From Geomonas propionica (GTDB lineage Bacteria; Desulfobacterota; Desulfuromonadia; Geobacterales; Geobacteraceae), in assembly GCF_016458235.1 (NCBI RefSeq), contig NZ_JAEMHK010000005.1, forward strand, positions 186,001 to 250,000: a DNA stretch of 64,000 bases, read 5' to 3'. The notes beneath the pieces were generated by a model. It saw only the letters and a program-made list of their open reading frames with translations. It did no database searches and was not told the origin of the DNA. The position numbers were made by a program, and so were the translations under genes. Numbering within the stretch: position 1 is the first letter of the stretch; each line of letters starts with the position of its first letter. Shown one piece after another: positions 17,240 to 25,201 of the stretch.

Positions 17240-18442
17240 ATGACCGCTGCAAAGATAATCGTTAACGAGATCAAGGGATACCACCGCTTCGTTAAGTTCC
17301 TGATCGTCCTCGTGTCCTTGGGCGCGCTCGCCTCCCTGGCCCGCTTCGTCTTCGGCCTGGGCGTCACCACCAACCTGAACGACACCTTCCCGTGGGGTCT
17401 CTGGATCTCCTTCGACGTCGTCACCGCTGTTCCTCTGGCGGCTGGCGCCTTCACCCTCGGGGCCATCGTGCACTGCTTCCACATCAAGAAGCTCGAGCCG
17501 CTGGTGCGTCCGGCCATCGTGACCGGCTTCCTCGGTTACTCCCTGGTCTGCGTAGGCCTCTTGCTCGACCTGGGCCAGCCGCAGCGCTGCTGGCACACCA
17601 TGGTGTACTGGAACCCGCACTCCCCGATGTTCGAGGTTTCCATGTGCATCGCCGCCTACACCACCGTGCTCTTCCTCGAGTTCCTGTCGCCGGTGTGCGA
17701 GAAGTTCGGCTACCACGTACCGCTGCGCCTGCTGCGCACTATCGAGATGCCACTGGTCGTTGCTGCGGCTTCCATCTCGACGCTGCACCAGTCGTCGCTG
17801 GGCACCTTCTTCCTGATCGCGGTCGACAAGCTGCACAGCCTCTGGTACAACCCGCTGCTGCCGCTGCTCTTCTGGCTCTCCGCCATGTGCGCCGGTATCT
17901 CCATCATCATCGTGGAGGCCACCATGAGCCACAAGTACATGGGGCAGCCGGACGAGAGCGAACTGCTCGAGACCCTTGCCAAGATCCTTCCCTGGGTCAT
18001 CACCGTGTACCTGACCGTGAAGGTGTTCTCCCTGGTGGCACTCACCCAGGGGCCGCTCTTCAACCGTCCCGGCCTTTTGGTGCTCTTCGCCGTAGAGGTC
18101 GTCTGCGGGGTCCTGCTGCCGCTGGTCATGCTCATGAACGGCAACGTGCGTGAGAACAACCGTCTGCGCGCCACCGCCGCCTGGCTCGTGATCGCAGGCG
18201 TCATCCTGAACCGCTTCAACGTCTCAATGTTCGGCATGGAGGCTCCGGGAACCTTCTACTACCCGTCCTTCATCGAGTCCGTGGTAACCATCGGCATCAT
18301 CGCGGCGCACATTCTGTTCTTCGTGCTGATCGCCAAGTACTTCCCGATTTTCGAGCACCACCCGGAGACCGTCGACTACTCGATCCCGGACCACTTCCGC
18401 AAGACCGAGAAAGGCCACGCACACGGTGCCGCCAAGGCTTAG
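17240..18442 (+). CDS. NrfD/HybB-type membrane subunit of formate dehydrogenase
   Basis: A 400-residue integral membrane protein with about 10 hydrophobic helices, starting immediately after the fdhB stop. Features such as FPWGLWISFDVVT, LGQPQRCWH, SMCIAAYTTVLFLEF and a His/Glu-containing loop MSHKYMGQP mark the NrfD/HybB (polysulfide-reductase membrane subunit) family. These proteins hold no haem and exchange electrons with the quinone pool. The usual partner of FdnGH in E. coli is instead the dihaem cytochrome b FdnI, so this is a hybrid arrangement. The C-terminal tail is His- and Lys-rich and cytoplasmic or periplasmic orientation is not resolved. Confidence 0.92.
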   Translation: MTAAKIIVNEIKGYHRFVKFLIVLVSLGALASLARFVFGLGVTTNLNDTFPWGLWISFDVVTAVPLAAGAFTLGAIVHCFHIKKLEPLVRPAIVTGFLGYSLVCVGLLLDLGQPQRCWHTMVYWNPHSPMFEVSMCIAAYTTVLFLEFLSPVCEKFGYHVPLRLLRTIEMPLVVAAASISTLHQSSLGTFFLIAVDKLHSLWYNPLLPLLFWLSAMCAGISIIIVEATMSHKYMGQPDESELLETLAKILPWVITVYLTVKVFSLVALTQGPLFNRPGLLVLFAVEVVCGVLLPLVMLMNGNVRENNRLRATAAWLVIAGVILNRFNVSMFGMEAPGTFYYPSFIESVVTIGIIAAHILFFVLIAKYFPIFEHHPETVDYSIPDHFRKTEKGHAHGAAKA

Positions 18443-18510
18443 TGAAAGTTGCAGCAACAGTTTGAATCTTACCAAGTAACAGCTTAGAAGTACGATGAAA
18501 CCCTCCCATA

Positions 18511-18556
18511 GTCCCCTCTCCCGCTTAAGGCGGGGGAGGGGCAGGGACGGGGACGA
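18511..18556. repeat. GC-rich dyad repeat inside the fdh operon
   Basis: CCCCTCTCCCGC-TTAA-GGCGGGGGAGGGG forms a near-perfect hairpin followed by CAGGGACGGGG. It resembles the short extragenic GC-rich repeats of many GC-rich genomes, and related motifs occur at 36421 and 49829. It could slow or stop transcription between the structural and maturation genes; it lacks a T-run. Confidence 0.55.
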
Positions 18557-18590
18557 CACAAGCTCAGATCTAGATTCAAGGAGTCCGCAG

Positions 18591-19991
18591 GTGGCAACCA
18601 TTTACAGTTTCAAGAAGGGCGTCATGGAGCAGGTGGAAGGCGGGGTGGTCAACGAGTACCCCCTGCAGCTGGTGGTGAACGGGCGCGAGATGGCGACCCT
18701 GATTGCTTCACCCCACGATCTGCGCTTCCTGGTCGCCGGCTTCCTGCGCCTGCAGGGCTTCGTCTCCCAGGTCGAAGACTTCCTGGCGTTGGCCATCTGC
18801 CAGGACTTCGGCGCCGCCAGCGTCACCATCCGCGGCGAACTCCCCGAGCGCCTGAAGCCGGTGCTCACCTCCGGTTGCGGCACCGGGATCAGCTTCAACA
18901 TGCCCAAGCCGGTCCAGAAGTCAGGCCCGTCACGGGTGCACGCACCCGAAACGATCTTCGCCCTGATGAACCAACTGGCTCAAAAGTGCGAAGGGTATCA
19001 GAACCACGGCGGGATGCACTCCGCGGGCGTGGGGAGCGATACGCTGCTCCTGCATGCCGAGGACATCGGCCGCCACAATACCATTGACAGAATCGCCGGC
19101 GAGGCCCTTCTGAAGGGAATCTCGCTGGCTGGAACCATATTGGTCACCTCCGGCCGCGTCTCGACCGAACTGGTCGCCAAGGCCTCGCTTCTGGGGATCG
19201 ACCTGATCGCCTCGCGCACCTCGCCCACCGACATGGCGGTGAAGATGGCCGAGGAGGCCGGCATCACCCTGGTGGGCTATGTGCGCGCCGACAGCTTCAA
19301 GGTCTACACCCATCCCGAAGCGATCAGCATGTCCGGCTCCGCGAAGATCGCCGGCGTTACCGGCGTGATCCTCGCCGGGGGCGCTTCCAGCCGCATGGGG
19401 AGCAACAAGGCCCTTCTGCCGCACAAGGGGGGGCGCTTCATCGAGAGCATCTACCGCGAGCTTGCCGAGATCTTCCGTGAGGTGATCCTGGTGACCAACA
19501 CCCCGGAACAGTACCAGTTTCTCCCCTGCCGCAAGGTCGCCGACCTCTACCCCGGCATGGGAGCGCTCGCCGGCATCCACGCTGGACTGGCCCAGGCGAA
19601 CACCCCTAGCGTCTTCACCGTCGCCTGCGACATGCCGCACCTCGATCCGTCGCTTATCAGGTATATCGCCGGGCGCCGCGGTGACTGCGACCTGGTGCTC
19701 CCGAAGAGCGAGCATGGTTACGAGCCGCTGCACGCGCTGTACAACAAGAGCGCGCTCCCCGCGATGGAAGAGTGCCTCACCCAGGGAAAGCGGCGCATCG
19801 TCTCCATCCTGCCGCAGTTGAAGGTGAACGAGATTTCTGCCGGCGAGGTGGCCGGATTCGATCCGGAGTTCGATTCCTTCAGCAACATCAACACCCCGCA
19901 AGAATATTACGAGTTGAGAAACGGCGACAAGGTGAGGGCGGTCATCGAGAGCCTCGCGGCCGCCGAGCAAGCACACAAAGCGCAGGCCTAG
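18591..19991 (+). CDS. FdhD-MobA fusion: formate dehydrogenase sulfurtransferase / molybdopterin guanylyltransferase
   Basis: 466 residues. Residues 1-~250 are FdhD, which moves sulfur from IscS to the Mo cofactor of formate dehydrogenase: HDLRFLVAGFL, TSGCGTG, NHGGMHSAG, EDIGRHNTIDRIAGEAL and VTSGRVSTELV. Residues ~255-455 are MobA, which adds GMP to make bis-MGD: VILAGGASSRMGSNKAL, PGMGALAGIHAGL, VACDMPHL and SFSNINTP. The start is GTG 18591 with AAGGAG upstream; an in-frame ATG at 18495 lies inside the dyad repeat region and has no ribosome site. One Cys of the usual FdhD CxxC is absent (CGTG). The fusion sits between the enzyme it matures and tatA. Confidence 0.93.
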   Translation: MATIYSFKKGVMEQVEGGVVNEYPLQLVVNGREMATLIASPHDLRFLVAGFLRLQGFVSQVEDFLALAICQDFGAASVTIRGELPERLKPVLTSGCGTGISFNMPKPVQKSGPSRVHAPETIFALMNQLAQKCEGYQNHGGMHSAGVGSDTLLLHAEDIGRHNTIDRIAGEALLKGISLAGTILVTSGRVSTELVAKASLLGIDLIASRTSPTDMAVKMAEEAGITLVGYVRADSFKVYTHPEAISMSGSAKIAGVTGVILAGGASSRMGSNKALLPHKGGRFIESIYRELAEIFREVILVTNTPEQYQFLPCRKVADLYPGMGALAGIHAGLAQANTPSVFTVACDMPHLDPSLIRYIAGRRGDCDLVLPKSEHGYEPLHALYNKSALPAMEECLTQGKRRIVSILPQLKVNEISAGEVAGFDPEFDSFSNINTPQEYYELRNGDKVRAVIESLAAAEQAHKAQA

Positions 19992-20064
19992 CCCAGGGGG
20001 CTGCCTGAACCAAGAGGCGTCAACGCAACAGCTCCCCGGCGCGGGAGTTCAAAGGAGAAGGTAA

Positions 20065-20238
20065 ATGTTTGGATTCGGTATGCCGGAAATGATCATCGTG
20101 CTCGTAATTGCCCTCGTAGTCGTTGGTCCTGCCAAGCTCCCCCAGCTCGGCCAGGCTCTCGGGAGCAGCATCAAGAACTTCAAGAAGGCCTCCACCGGCG
20201 AGGACGTGGTCCAGCTGAACGAGGAGAAAAAGGCCTAG
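20065..20238 (+). CDS. tatA: Twin-arginine translocase subunit TatA
   Basis: 57 residues, just under the length of a typical TatA but complete. A short N-terminus FGFGMPEM precedes one hydrophobic helix (IIVLVIALVVV), the conserved hinge GPAKLPQLGQALG, and an amphipathic helix SSIKNFKKAS with a charged tail. It forms the pore-like component for export of folded proteins. AAAGGAGAAGG precedes the ATG. It is last in the fdh operon, whose first gene is a Tat substrate. No tatB or tatC is adjacent. Confidence 0.95.
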   Translation: MFGFGMPEMIIVLVIALVVVGPAKLPQLGQALGSSIKNFKKASTGEDVVQLNEEKKA

Positions 20239-20263
20239 CTTTAGCTGGTCGCATCAATACTTT

Positions 20264-20299
20264 CAAGGCCCTGGGCGATCCGGGGCCTTTTTTTTTAAC
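20264..20299 (+). terminator. Terminator of the fdh-tatA operon
   Basis: AAGGCCC (20265-20271) pairs with GGGCCTT (20283-20289), with an inner GGG/CC extension, followed by a run of nine Ts. Confidence 0.93.
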
Positions 20300-20337
20300 G
20301 AAAGTTCTCAAGGAGGAGGGCCCGTCTGCCGATCTAA

Positions 20338-20362
20338 TTGACAACCGGATAAGAAACCGGTT
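20338..20362 (+). promoter_or_regulatory. TTGACA overlapping an AACCGG/CCGGTT palindrome before haemerythrin
   Basis: TTGACA at 20338-20343 shares a base with AACCGG-ATAAGAAA-CCGGTT (20343-20362). No good -10 lies 16-18 bases on, so the promoter is unproven, but the palindrome looks like an operator. Confidence 0.35.
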
Positions 20363-20413
20363 CTGCGGGTTCGGTGGTGCTGAGAGCTGCCGTGTCGTGA
20401 CAAGGAGAGGAAA

Positions 20414-20860
20414 ATGTTGACGCAGTGGCATGATGACATGGCGACGGGTAGCGCAGCGATAGACAAGCAGCACAAGGAACTGCTGCGGCGTGTTGACGAT
20501 CTGCTCAAGGGGGCGAAGAGCAGGAAGGGCGCTGAAGAGATCGGCAGGTTGATGTGGTTTCTGAAGAAATACGTCAGGTGGCACTTCCGGGACGAGGAGA
20601 AGCTGATGCTCGAAGCCGGCTATCCCGGCTACCATTCTCACAAGATCCAGCATGAAATCTTTTTCCGGGAGGTGCTGCGCCTCGAATCGCTGCACGCCGA
20701 GCAGGGGGACAACACCCTGATGATCGTGGCTGTCATCTCTGCCATGTGCGAGTGGCTTCGCTCGCACTTCAACAAGTTGGACAAGGAATTTATCGAGTTC
20801 CTGAAAGATACCGGCCAAATCGGCAGCGGCGGGAATGGGGACGAAAACGGCGAGCCGTAG
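20414..20860 (+). CDS. Bacteriohaemerythrin
   Basis: A 148-residue single-domain haemerythrin, a non-haem di-iron O2-binding four-helix bundle. Ligand residues are visible as DKQHKE (His20), VRWHFRDEE, HSHKIQH and SHFNKLDKEF. In anaerobes such proteins are thought to bind, sense or remove O2. No signal peptide is present, so it is cytoplasmic. It stands alone between two terminators with AGGAGAGG before the ATG. A second haemerythrin lies at 36616-37017. The Gly/Glu-rich C-terminal tail (GSGGNGDENGEP) is not part of the fold. Confidence 0.93.
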   Translation: MLTQWHDDMATGSAAIDKQHKELLRRVDDLLKGAKSRKGAEEIGRLMWFLKKYVRWHFRDEEKLMLEAGYPGYHSHKIQHEIFFREVLRLESLHAEQGDNTLMIVAVISAMCEWLRSHFNKLDKEFIEFLKDTGQIGSGGNGDENGEP

Positions 20861-20899
20861 CTGCTTTTCTGCCACGCAAAGAGCTGTGCAATGACAAAT

Positions 20900-20936
20900 A
20901 AAGGGGAGCCCGGACCGATCCGGGCTCCCCTTTTGC
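20900..20936. terminator. Bidirectional terminator between haemerythrin and SDR genes
   Basis: AAGGGGAGCCCGGA (20901-20914) pairs with TCCGGGCTCCCCTT (20919-20932) with a CCGA loop. T-runs follow on the plus strand, and AATAAA/TTTATT flanks suit the minus strand. Confidence 0.88.
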
Positions 20937-20956
20937 GTCAATTGGGAAGGAGAGGT

Positions 20957-21712
20957 TTACGAGCGGTGCACCGCCAAAGGTCCCCAGGCCTGGTGCACCG
21001 ACATCACCTCGACGCTGTTGATGTTGACCCGTGCCGGCACCGATGCCACCCAGACCACGATGTCGGCGATGTCCTCCGGACGCAGCGGTTCGGTCCCGGT
21101 GTAGACTCGCTGCGCCTTTTCGTCTTCCCCTTTGAAGCGGACCTTGGAAAATTCTGTTTCCGCCATGCCCGGCTCGATGTTGGTGACTCGGACCGCGGTC
21201 CCCAGGAGGTCGGCGCGCAGGTTCCTGGAAAACTGCTGCACGAAGGCCTTGGTGGCGCCGTAGACGTTGCCGCCGGGGTAGGGCCAGCTCCCCGCGACCG
21301 ACCCGATGTTGACGACGTGGCCGCGGTTTCTGGCCACCATGCCCGGCAGGATCGCGCGGGTGCAATACATCACCCCTTTCACGTTGGTGTCCACCATGGT
21401 TTCCCAGTCCTCAAGCGACGCCTGGTGCGCGGGCTCAAGCCCCAGGGCTAGCCCGGCGTTGTTGACCAGCAGATCCACCTCGGCGAACTCGGGGGGCAGC
21501 GCGGAGCAAGCGGCGGCCACCGCGTCACCGTCGCGCACGTCCAGGGTCAAGGTATGCACCTTGGTTTTGCCGGCCAGTTCCTGCTTGAGCGCCTCCAGTT
21601 TCTCTGTGCGGCGCGCCGTCAGCACCAGTTTCCAGCCAAGCTCTGCCAGCGCCCGGGCGCAGGCGGCGCCAAATCCCGACGATGCTCCTGTAATGAGGGC
21701 ACACTTCTCCAT
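20957..21712 (-). CDS. SDR-family NADP-dependent oxidoreductase (YdfG-like)
   Basis: A 251-residue classical short-chain dehydrogenase. It has the TGASSGFG cofactor loop (residues 8-15), a basic TARR at the end of beta-2 (favouring NADP), DVRD, the structural NNAG, the catalytic Ser in NIGSVAG and YGATK (Tyr and Lys), and a TEFSKVRFKGD-like C-terminal loop similar to YdfG, which oxidises 3-hydroxy acids such as serine or 3-hydroxypropionate. The substrate here is not known. It is monocistronic. The ATG has AGGAGGAAGAAA upstream. Confidence 0.9.
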   Translation of the reverse strand: MEKCALITGASSGFGAACARALAELGWKLVLTARRTEKLEALKQELAGKTKVHTLTLDVRDGDAVAAACSALPPEFAEVDLLVNNAGLALGLEPAHQASLEDWETMVDTNVKGVMYCTRAILPGMVARNRGHVVNIGSVAGSWPYPGGNVYGATKAFVQQFSRNLRADLLGTAVRVTNIEPGMAETEFSKVRFKGEDEKAQRVYTGTEPLRPEDIADIVVWVASVPARVNINSVEVMSVHQAWGPLAVHRS

Positions 21713-21981
21713 TTTCTTCCTCCTGGGCGCAGTCGCGCTGTTGCGGGCGCTATATTAATTTAGATCGTCGCCCAACACAAGGCGTAGCTTGCCTCACCCG
21801 CATCGTTTGCTTGCGGCCCCCCTCGTTGTGATCCGGCACATCGCCGAAGTAATTCCCATGAAAAAGCTTGGAAAAGCCATTGCTGCACCTCGACAATCGG
21901 GTAAAGTATTCCAGTTGTTTCACTTGGAGAATACAATATCTAATGAGCCCTGCGGGGCAGAGCGAGCGGGAGGTGCACGCC

Positions 21982-22839
21982 ATGCGCAAGATCTCTCATA
22001 GCTGCGAAGTACATGCTGCGCTTGATACCGTGTGGAAGCTTCTTATTGAAAAAATGGAACAGCCACATTCCTACCTGCCTGGGGTGAACCAGTCGCGCAC
22101 CCTGCAGCATTACGGCAACGGTCTGCTGCGTGAAATCAGGGGCGAAGGGCTCCTGATCAAGGAAAAGGTGGTTCTCGACAAGCCCCACGGTGAGGTGCGC
22201 TACTTTCTCCTGGAACACCCGCTCTTCACGGGTCGGGTGGTGAACCGCGTGGTGCCGTCATCGGTGCAAAGCCCAGTGGCACCGCAGGTGCTGACCATCG
22301 AGGTGGAGTGGGCGCCTAAGGACGACCAGGCTGAGCGCATGATCAGAAGCGACCTGCCGGAACAGATCCAAAGAGAGGTGATGAGCTTGAAAGAAAAAGC
22401 GGAAGCAATGGAAGCGCAAGAGGCAAAACCGCTGGCGACCTCATACGCCTTCGGCATCACCATGGCGCTCCCCTTTGCCGATGCGCTACCGAGGGTGCAC
22501 CAGGAGTTGCAGCGGGAAGGGTTCGGTGTGCTGTTCGAGATCGATGTGAAGCATAAATTTAAGGAGAAGCTCGACAAGGATTTCCGCAACTACCATATCC
22601 TGGGGGCCTGCAACCCGGGCTTGGCTTTCCAGGCCTTCGGTGCCGAGATCAACATCGGCACGCTGCTCCCCTGCAACGTGGCCGTCTATTCGGTCAGCGA
22701 GTCCCGCACCGTGGTGATGGTGATGGACCCGGTGGCGGGGCTTGCCCTGGTGGGGAACAGCCAGTTGAACGAGCTCTCGGTCACGGTGAAGCAGAGTCTG
22801 CAGCGGGTCATGGCGGGGCTGCACCCCGTCGCGGGTTGA
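21982..22839 (+). CDS. SRPBCC-like / DUF302 two-domain protein
   Basis: 285 residues. The N-terminal half (~1-140) resembles a small START/SRPBCC ligand-binding fold (VHAALDTVWKLLIEKMEQPHSYLPGV; RTLQHYGNGLLREI). A Lys/Glu/Ala-rich linker (~140-155) leads to a DUF302 domain (VHQELQREGFGVLFEIDVK; YHILGACNPGLAFQAF; IGTLLPCNVAVY). Neither half has a proven reaction; DUF302 proteins are linked in some bacteria to redox or metal stress. Start ATG 21982 is chosen for GGGAGGTG just upstream; ATG 21943 in the same frame is an alternative. DUF488 follows 4 bases later, so they are co-transcribed. Confidence 0.8.
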   Translation: MRKISHSCEVHAALDTVWKLLIEKMEQPHSYLPGVNQSRTLQHYGNGLLREIRGEGLLIKEKVVLDKPHGEVRYFLLEHPLFTGRVVNRVVPSSVQSPVAPQVLTIEVEWAPKDDQAERMIRSDLPEQIQREVMSLKEKAEAMEAQEAKPLATSYAFGITMALPFADALPRVHQELQREGFGVLFEIDVKHKFKEKLDKDFRNYHILGACNPGLAFQAFGAEINIGTLLPCNVAVYSVSESRTVVMVMDPVAGLALVGNSQLNELSVTVKQSLQRVMAGLHPVAG

Positions 22840-22843
22840 AGCC

Positions 22844-23197
22844 ATGATCCGGCTAAAGAGGATATACGACGAACCGGCGGTGCAGGACGGGGTGCGCGTG
22901 CTGGTGGACCGGCTCTGGCCCCGCGGGATATCCAAGGAAAACGCGCGTCTCGACCGTTGGGAGAAGGAGCTGGCACCCTCGGATGAGCTGCGCCGCTGGT
23001 TCGGGCACGATCCCGAGAAGTGGCAGGAGTTTCGGACGCGCTACCGCCAGGAACTGGCGGGGCAGGGGGAACTGCTTAAGGAGTTGACCGGGCTCTGCGC
23101 CCGAAACACCGTCACGCTGCTCTATGCGGCAAAGGACGAGGAGCACAACAACGCAGTCGTACTGAAGGAACTCATTGACGACTCCAGCATCGGCTGA
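22844..23197 (+). CDS. DUF488-family protein
   Basis: A 117-residue DUF488 protein with the family landmarks RIYD near the start, RVLVDRLWPRGISKE, the Trp-rich WEKELAPSDELRRWFGHDPEKW, and VTLLYAAKDEEHNNAVVL. The function is unknown; the fold is proposed to bind nucleic acid or metal. It starts 4 bases after the SRPBCC-DUF302 gene. The aconitase operon begins 66 bases further on, with no terminator between. Confidence 0.88.
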   Translation: MIRLKRIYDEPAVQDGVRVLVDRLWPRGISKENARLDRWEKELAPSDELRRWFGHDPEKWQEFRTRYRQELAGQGELLKELTGLCARNTVTLLYAAKDEEHNNAVVLKELIDDSSIG

Positions 23198-23263
23198 TCA
23201 GGGGGACAGGCATCTACGGAGCCAGTTCCCGGCCGCGGTAAGTACGCGGTTTAGGAGGCTAAG

Positions 23264-25201
23264 ATGGGAGACAATCTCGCTAGAAAGATATTGAAGGAAC
23301 ACCTGGTGGAAGGGGAGCTGGTGCCGGGGCGGGAGATCGCGATCCGGATCGATCAGACCCTCCTGCAGGACGCGACCGGCACCATGGCCATGCTGGAGTT
23401 CATGGCGACCGGCCTGCCCCGGGTCAAGGTGGGGTTGGCGGCGCAGTACGTCGATCACAACCTATTGCAGACCGACAACAAGAACGCGGACGATCACGCC
23501 TTTCTCGCCAGCGCGGCTCAGAAGTTCGGCGTTTATCTCTCCAAGCCGGGTAACGGTGTGTCGCACCAGGTGCACCTGGAGCGCTTCGGTGTCCCGGGCA
23601 CCACGCTTCTGGGGGCCGACTCGCACACCCCCACCGCCGCCGGACTGGGGCAGCTCGCCATAGGGGCGGGCGGGCTCGACGTGGCGCTTGCCATGGCGGG
23701 TCACCCCTTCCACCTCACCTGCCCGAAGATATTCGGGATCAAACTGACCGGGCAGTTGCAGCCCTGGGTGTCCGGGAAGGACGTGATCCTGGAGCTGCTC
23801 AGGCGCCACAGCGTGAAGGGCGGGGTAGGAAAGATCATGGAATACTACGGCCCCGGCGTCGCCACCCTCTCGGCCACCGACCGCGCCACCATCGGCAACA
23901 TGGGGGCGGAACTGGGCGCGACCACCACGGTATTCCCAAGCGACGACAACGCGCGCGCCTTTTTGGAGGCGCAGGGGCGCGGCGAGATCTGGCGCGAACT
24001 TTCCGCCGACCCAGACGCCGCTTACGACGAATACGACGAGATCGACCTGTCCCAGGTGGTGCCGTTGATCGCCTGCCCGTCGTCGCCGGACAACGTGGTT
24101 CCGGTCGCCGAGATCGAGGGGCTCAAGGTGGACCAGGTCATCGTCGGCAGTTCGGTCAACTCCTCCTTCCGTGACCTGATGACCGCCTGCAAGATCCTCG
24201 AGGGGCGGCGCATCGCCCCCGGTCTCTCCTTCCACATCAACCCCGGCAGCCGCCAGGTGCTGGAGAACGTGGTGGCCGAGGGCGGCTACATGATGCTGCT
24301 CTTGGCCGGCGGCCAGGTGCACCAGCCCGGTTGCCTCGGTTGCATCGGCATGGGGCAGGCGCCCGGCACCAACCAAGTGTCGCTCAGGACCTTCCCGCGC
24401 AACTTCCCGGGACGCAGCGGCACCAAGGAGGACCGGGTCTACCTTTGCTCACCGGAAACCGCCGCCGCGGCGGGTGTCTACGGCGTGGTCACCGACCCGC
24501 GCAAGCTCTCGGAACTGCTCCCCTGGCCCGACGTGAAGAACCCGGACCGCTACCTGGTGGACGACTCCGGCATCCAGTACCCGACCGAAGACGGCAGCGC
24601 GGTCGAGATCGTCACCGGCCCCAACATCGTCCCGTTCCCGGAGTTCCCGGCTCTGCCGGACCAGCTTGACGTGGAGGTGATCATCAAGGTGGGGGACAAC
24701 ATCTCCACCGACACCATCATGCCTGCGGGGAACAAGGTGCTCCCGTTTCGCAGCAACATACCGGCCATCAGCAAGTTCGTCTTCGAGCAGGCGGACCCGG
24801 AGTTCGCGGCGCGGGCGGCCGAGAAGGGGGACGGCGCCGTGGTGGGGGGAGAGAACTACGGTCAGGGGTCATCGCGCGAACATGCCGCGCTGGCGCCGCG
24901 CTACCTGGGCATCAGGGTGAAGATCGCCAAGAGCTTTGCCAGGATCCATCGCTCCAACCTGATCAACTTCGGCATCGTGCCCCTGGTCTTCAAGGACCCC
25001 TCCGATTACGACCGGATCAAGCAGGGGGACCGTATCACCATCCCGCGCCTGCGGGAGTTGACCGGGAGCGGTGCCACCGAGATCCCCATTCAGGTCGGCG
25101 GCGCCGAAATTGTGACCCTGTTGCACGCCTCGGAGCGCGAGCGTCGCGAACTGGTGGCGGGGGGGCTGCTCAATTTGGTAAAGGAGGAGAACCATGGCTG
25201 A
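23264..25201 (+). CDS. Aconitase-family hydro-lyase with a substituted Fe-S ligand
   Basis: 645 residues, a compact single-chain aconitase. Active-site blocks are LGADSHTPTAAGLGQLAIG, the RNFPGRSG segment, a swivel domain with IKVGDNISTDTIMPAG and the substrate loop GQGSSREHAALAPRYLG. Two cluster ligands are kept in GCLGCIG (Cys357 and Cys360). The third normally lies in GSCTNS, but here the sequence is GSSVNSS, so Ser297 (codon 24152-24154) stands in for Cys. It may bind the cluster through Ser, use another Cys, or be a subtype with another substrate. AGGAGG precedes the ATG. It is followed, with overlap, by 2-oxoacid dehydrogenase genes. Confidence 0.85.
   Translation: MGDNLARKILKEHLVEGELVPGREIAIRIDQTLLQDATGTMAMLEFMATGLPRVKVGLAAQYVDHNLLQTDNKNADDHAFLASAAQKFGVYLSKPGNGVSHQVHLERFGVPGTTLLGADSHTPTAAGLGQLAIGAGGLDVALAMAGHPFHLTCPKIFGIKLTGQLQPWVSGKDVILELLRRHSVKGGVGKIMEYYGPGVATLSATDRATIGNMGAELGATTTVFPSDDNARAFLEAQGRGEIWRELSADPDAAYDEYDEIDLSQVVPLIACPSSPDNVVPVAEIEGLKVDQVIVGSSVNSSFRDLMTACKILEGRRIAPGLSFHINPGSRQVLENVVAEGGYMMLLLAGGQVHQPGCLGCIGMGQAPGTNQVSLRTFPRNFPGRSGTKEDRVYLCSPETAAAAGVYGVVTDPRKLSELLPWPDVKNPDRYLVDDSGIQYPTEDGSAVEIVTGPNIVPFPEFPALPDQLDVEVIIKVGDNISTDTIMPAGNKVLPFRSNIPAISKFVFEQADPEFAARAAEKGDGAVVGGENYGQGSSREHAALAPRYLGIRVKIAKSFARIHRSNLINFGIVPLVFKDPSDYDRIKQGDRITIPRLRELTGSGATEIPIQVGGAEIVTLLHASERERRELVAGGLLNLVKEENHG

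Noticed and set aside
16277-17932. Leftward ORF of 551 codons opposite fdhA-fdhB-fdhC
   Set aside because: It is a shadow of three well-supported genes and has no recognisable motif or ribosome site.
18495-18590. Upstream ATG start for FdhD-MobA
   Set aside because: It would translate through the GC-rich dyad repeat; GTG 18591 has AAGGAG and begins the usual FdhD N-terminus.
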